Part shown: piece by piece, positions 61,282-64,000 of the stretch
Numbering within the stretch: position 1 is the first letter of the stretch
Layout of the letters: every line of letters starts with the position of its first letter
DNA from: Sphingobacterium sp.
GTDB taxonomy: Bacteria > Bacteroidota > Bacteroidia > Sphingobacteriales > Sphingobacteriaceae
Direction of reading: 5' to 3'
NCBI GenBank assembly: GCA_031286695.1
Contig: JAITTY010000022.1
Location: forward strand, 186,001 to 250,000
DNA: 64,000 nucleotides
The notes under the pieces: model-generated
Seen by the model: only the letters and a program-made list of their open reading frames with translations
Database searches by the model: none
What the model was told of the DNA's origin: nothing
Made by a program: the position numbers and the translations under genes

Positions 61282-62364
61282 TTGGTTTTGGAAAATAGAA
61301 ATACGCAAATTGTATCCGGGGAATTATCTTTAGGTGAATTAGCGATTAAGATAAAAAGATGGATAAGTTACCTTTTGTCAAAATGGTATATCATTCTCAT
61401 TCTTTTAGGAATTGGGATAGCTGGCGGGTTATTTTACGCTAAAGCTAATAAACCAATTTATATGGCTACAACTACATTTGTTTTGGAGTCTGGAGATAAT
61501 AATCCCGGGGGTCTCGGACAGGTAGCTGGGCTAGCGGCATTAGCAGGATTAGATTTCGGATCTTCCAGCGGGGGAATTTTTCAAGGAGACAATCTATTGG
61601 AGCTATATAAATCTAGAAAGATGATAGAGGCTGCATTATATGATCCCATTCCTGGCGATTCTTCAGTTTTAATGGTTGATAAATATCTGGAGATAAGTGG
61701 GTTGAAAAAAATGTGGGAGAAAAAGAAACCAACTTTATTGAAGATCTCTTTTAAAGAAGCAAAACAGAAGTCATCAGAGTTGCAAAGAGCAAAAGACAGC
61801 GTTATGAATAGTATTGTCGCTAATATAAGTGACAAAGACTTGGTTGTAGATAAATTAGATAAAAAGCTGTCTATCATTAAAGTTGAGTTAAAATCAACTA
61901 ACGAAGTATTTGCGAAAGATTTTAATTCAGCCTTGGTAAAAAAAGTGAATGAATTTTATGTCAAAACAAAAACCAAGAAATCTGAAGATAATATAAAAAT
62001 TTTACAGCATAAAACAGATTCCGTTAGAGGAGTTTTGAATGGAGCAATAACCTCGGCGGCAATTGTTATAGACAATACTCCAAATCTCAACCCAACAAAA
62101 CAAGCACAGCGAATCATACCAACTCAGCGTTCTCAATTTTCTGCGGAGACTAATAAAGCTATATTGAGCCAGTTAATCCAAAATTTAGAAATGGCCAAAT
62201 TATCTCTTATGCGTGAAACACCGTTAATTCAAGTTATTGATGAGCCTGTTTTACCTTTAAGTAAAAAATCAATAGGAGTAATCAAAGGGATTATTTTAGG
62301 AGGAGTGCTGGGAATATTTATATCCCTCTTTTTTTTAACGATTTCATTTGCATTTAAAAAATAG
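61282..62364 (+). CDS. Wzz-like polysaccharide chain-length determinant protein
   Basis: 360 residues with an N-terminal membrane helix (about 37-57, WYIILILLGIGIAGGLFYA), a periplasmic coiled-coil region and a C-terminal helix (about 333-356). This is the Wzz/GumC layout without a fused tyrosine kinase. It sets polymer length or links synthesis to export. The first usable start is a TTG at 61282, directly abutting the stop of the SLBB gene; no ATG is available before the first helix, so a non-ATG start and translational coupling are likely. Confidence 0.85.
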   Translation: MVLENRNTQIVSGELSLGELAIKIKRWISYLLSKWYIILILLGIGIAGGLFYAKANKPIYMATTTFVLESGDNNPGGLGQVAGLAALAGLDFGSSSGGIFQGDNLLELYKSRKMIEAALYDPIPGDSSVLMVDKYLEISGLKKMWEKKKPTLLKISFKEAKQKSSELQRAKDSVMNSIVANISDKDLVVDKLDKKLSIIKVELKSTNEVFAKDFNSALVKKVNEFYVKTKTKKSEDNIKILQHKTDSVRGVLNGAITSAAIVIDNTPNLNPTKQAQRIIPTQRSQFSAETNKAILSQLIQNLEMAKLSLMRETPLIQVIDEPVLPLSKKSIGVIKGIILGGVLGIFISLFFLTISFAFKK

Positions 62365-62368
62365 CAAA

Positions 62369-63688
62369 ATGTCCCATCGCACCAGTAGGTTAAAGAATAA
62401 CATTTCATACTCACTATTATTTAAAGGGTTAAGTGTACTTGCTACATTGGCATTGGTACCAATCACATTGAAATTTGTGAATAAAGATCAATATGGTTTA
62501 TGGCTGGTGTTAAGCAGTATAATTGGTTGGTTTAATTTTTTTGATATCGGTCTCGGAAATGGATTGAAGACTAAGCTGACAGAATCACTTACTGATGGGG
62601 ATGTTGTAAAGGCAAAGAAATATGTCAGTACAACATATTTACTTCTACTATGCATTTCTTTAGGGCTATTTTTATTATTTATAATTGGTCAGTTCTTTGT
62701 TAGTTGGCAAGACATTTTAAATGCACATTTTATGACAGAAAGTGAATTGAAAAGGGTTGCTTTCCTTATTTTTTTCTCTTTCACATTTCAATTTGTACTG
62801 AATACAATTGTTACAGTCGCTGCTGCCAACCAAAATACCATCATTGGATCTATAGTCAATCTTCTCATCAATTGCCTGTCTCTTGTTGTGATTTTCCTAT
62901 TAACGGTGTATGTAAAAACAGGTACGTTAGAAATGCTAGCCATTCCCATGGCTTTAAGTCCAGTATTAATTTTGTTTAGTGCAAACTATTTTTTGTTTAA
63001 AGGCAGATATAAGGTTATAGCTCCAAATTATTCATTTTTCGATTCCACCTTATTAAAGGATATTTTTCAGCTAGGCTGGAAGTTCTTTATTATTCAATTG
63101 GGCTTAATTTTAGTTTATAATATCGATAATTTAATCATAACCCAGCTATTCGGTCCTGATGCAGTGACTACTTACAATATATCATATCGCTATTTTAGCA
63201 TTATTACCATGTTATCTGGTATTGTGATGGCACCCTTATGGACTGCGTTTGGAGAAGCCTATAGAATAGAGGATCATACATGGATAAAAAGCACGATAAA
63301 GAAAATGCAAATGCTTGTTTTGGGGTTAGGAATTTTAGCTTGTATTATGGCAGTTTCATCTCGTTTTGCCTATAAATTATGGCTGGGGATGGAAATAGAT
63401 TCGCCTATTTTACTCTCTTGGGTATTAGCATTGTATACCGTTTTGAATGCATTTAGAACTATTTATATATATTATTTAAATGGTCTTGGGATCATTAGTT
63501 TGCAAGTTATTTTAGTTGTAGTGGTAGGTATATTGAATATACCTCTTGGCATTTTCTTCGGGCATTGGATTGGTCTTGCAGGTGTTGTTTTAGCGACCTT
63601 GATTTTAAGTATAATATCTGCGGTGATCGAATTTGTGCAGTATCAAAAGATTGTCGCAGGGACTGCGCGCGGAATTTGGAAAAAATAG
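62369..63688 (+). CDS. Oligosaccharide flippase family protein (Wzx-like)
   Basis: 439 residues with about 12 membrane helices. The opening is KNNISYSLLFKGLSVLATLA, with the family blocks DQYGLWLVLSSIIGWFNFFDIGLGNGLKTKL near 50-80 and VYNIDNLIITQLFGPDAVTTYNISYR near 250-275. It moves lipid-linked repeat units across the inner membrane. The ATG at 62369, 4 nt after the Wzz stop, is chosen; an ATG at 62348 overlapping the upstream gene is possible. Notably AT-rich compared with the upstream SLBB gene. Confidence 0.88.
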   Translation: MSHRTSRLKNNISYSLLFKGLSVLATLALVPITLKFVNKDQYGLWLVLSSIIGWFNFFDIGLGNGLKTKLTESLTDGDVVKAKKYVSTTYLLLLCISLGLFLLFIIGQFFVSWQDILNAHFMTESELKRVAFLIFFSFTFQFVLNTIVTVAAANQNTIIGSIVNLLINCLSLVVIFLLTVYVKTGTLEMLAIPMALSPVLILFSANYFLFKGRYKVIAPNYSFFDSTLLKDIFQLGWKFFIIQLGLILVYNIDNLIITQLFGPDAVTTYNISYRYFSIITMLSGIVMAPLWTAFGEAYRIEDHTWIKSTIKKMQMLVLGLGILACIMAVSSRFAYKLWLGMEIDSPILLSWVLALYTVLNAFRTIYIYYLNGLGIISLQVILVVVVGILNIPLGIFFGHWIGLAGVVLATLILSIISAVIEFVQYQKIVAGTARGIWKK

Positions 63689-63694
63689 ATTTAT

Positions 63695-64000
63695 ATGGGA
63701 GTACTATTATTGACGGGCTGCATTGATCCAAAGGGAATGGTATTAACTGCCCTACAGAATTATGAAGATAGAAAGTCGCAATATATTCTGGCGATTAGAT
63801 ATTATATACAAAAAACTAACCTTCCGATTGTTTTCGTAGAAAATTCAGGAACAGATATTTCTACTGAATTTAATGACGTCGAAAAAAAACGTTTGGAATT
63901 TATTACTTTCTCGAGCAACGATTACGATAGAAATTTGGGAAAGGGTTATGGGGAGATGTTAATTTTAATGAAAGCAATTGAACAATCAAAATTTATTAAA
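63695..64000 (+). CDS. Probable glycosyltransferase, N-terminal part (cut by window end)
   Basis: 102 codons of an open frame starting MGVLLLTGCIDPKGMVLTAL and continuing QYILAIRYYIQKTNLPIVFVENSGTDIS. The pattern of a short beta strand, then a call to a sugar or position in an AxRYYI-type helix and a VFVENSG strand, fits the start of a GT-A-like enzyme found in O-antigen/capsule loci. It follows the flippase gene after 6 bp. The catalytic part is outside the window. Confidence 0.55.
   Translation, partial: MGVLLLTGCIDPKGMVLTALQNYEDRKSQYILAIRYYIQKTNLPIVFVENSGTDISTEFNDVEKKRLEFITFSSNDYDRNLGKGYGEMLILMKAIEQSKFIK

Noticed and set aside
1..64000. tRNA, rRNA, CRISPR arrays and insertion sequences
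   Set aside because: Intergenic regions were read for cloverleaf-like ends, regular repeat-spacer patterns and transposase motifs; none found. A covariance-model search would be decisive for small RNAs.

Overview
The window looks like a chromosomal segment from a Bacteroidota bacterium of the Sphingobacteriaceae, probably Sphingobacterium or a close relative. Evidence: a SusC/SusD pair under an ECF sigma/FecR switch, a GLPGLI-family protein, DUF4374 and DUF5106 proteins, several promoters of the Bacteroidota type (TTG or TTTG, about 20 nt, TAnnTTTG), and little use of Shine-Dalgarno sequences. No rRNA, tRNA, CRISPR array, transposase or prophage was seen. Genus assignment is inference from remembered family distribution.

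Layout. 1-9310 (minus): an ECF sigma/FecR/STN-SusC/SusD locus ending in a calcineurin-like phosphoesterase fused to a PQQ-type beta-propeller, cut by the left edge. 9511-12494 (minus): a membrane GT2 glycosyltransferase and prfB with its programmed +1 frameshift. 12713-29004: mostly housekeeping genes (pgi, a zinc/cadmium P-type ATPase, a holin-like membrane protein, a DUF2147 protein, a MacB-type permease, kbl, typA, ecotin, uvrA, a PafA-like alkaline phosphatase, an Rrf2 regulator). 29222-32802: an outer-membrane beta-barrel protein overlapping a GLPGLI protein. 32972-44183: metG, an LD-carboxypeptidase, two UspA-type proteins around a DoxX protein, a Prc-like protease, a TPR protein and rarA.

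44245-50383 (minus) is a five-gene iron or siderophore locus: TonB-dependent receptor, DUF4374 lipoprotein, two small membrane proteins resembling DUF3325 and DUF3649, and a PepSY membrane protein. It matches the XusABC layout of Bacteroides with the two small proteins added. A good promoter and a Fur-box-like dyad lie upstream.

50647-58386 holds an S41 protease lipoprotein and then, on the minus strand, the least ordinary group: a PqqD-like protein, a peptide-type ABC exporter and an HPr-kinase-like protein. Upstream of these are an NAD-dependent epimerase, a small S24/S26-type peptidase and a DUF5106/thioredoxin lipoprotein. Binding domain, kinase, exporter, peptidase and thiol protein together suggest a ribosomal-peptide maturation and export pathway of unrecognised type; no lasso cyclase or convincing precursor is visible. 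58741-64000 opens an exopolysaccharide or capsule locus (Wza-like SLBB protein, Wzz-like protein, Wzx-like flippase, start of a glycosyltransferase) and becomes AT-rich.

Between genes there is a family of about five palindromic repeats of 50-60 bp and two TTCG-rich degenerate repeat elements; neither is explained by coding features.
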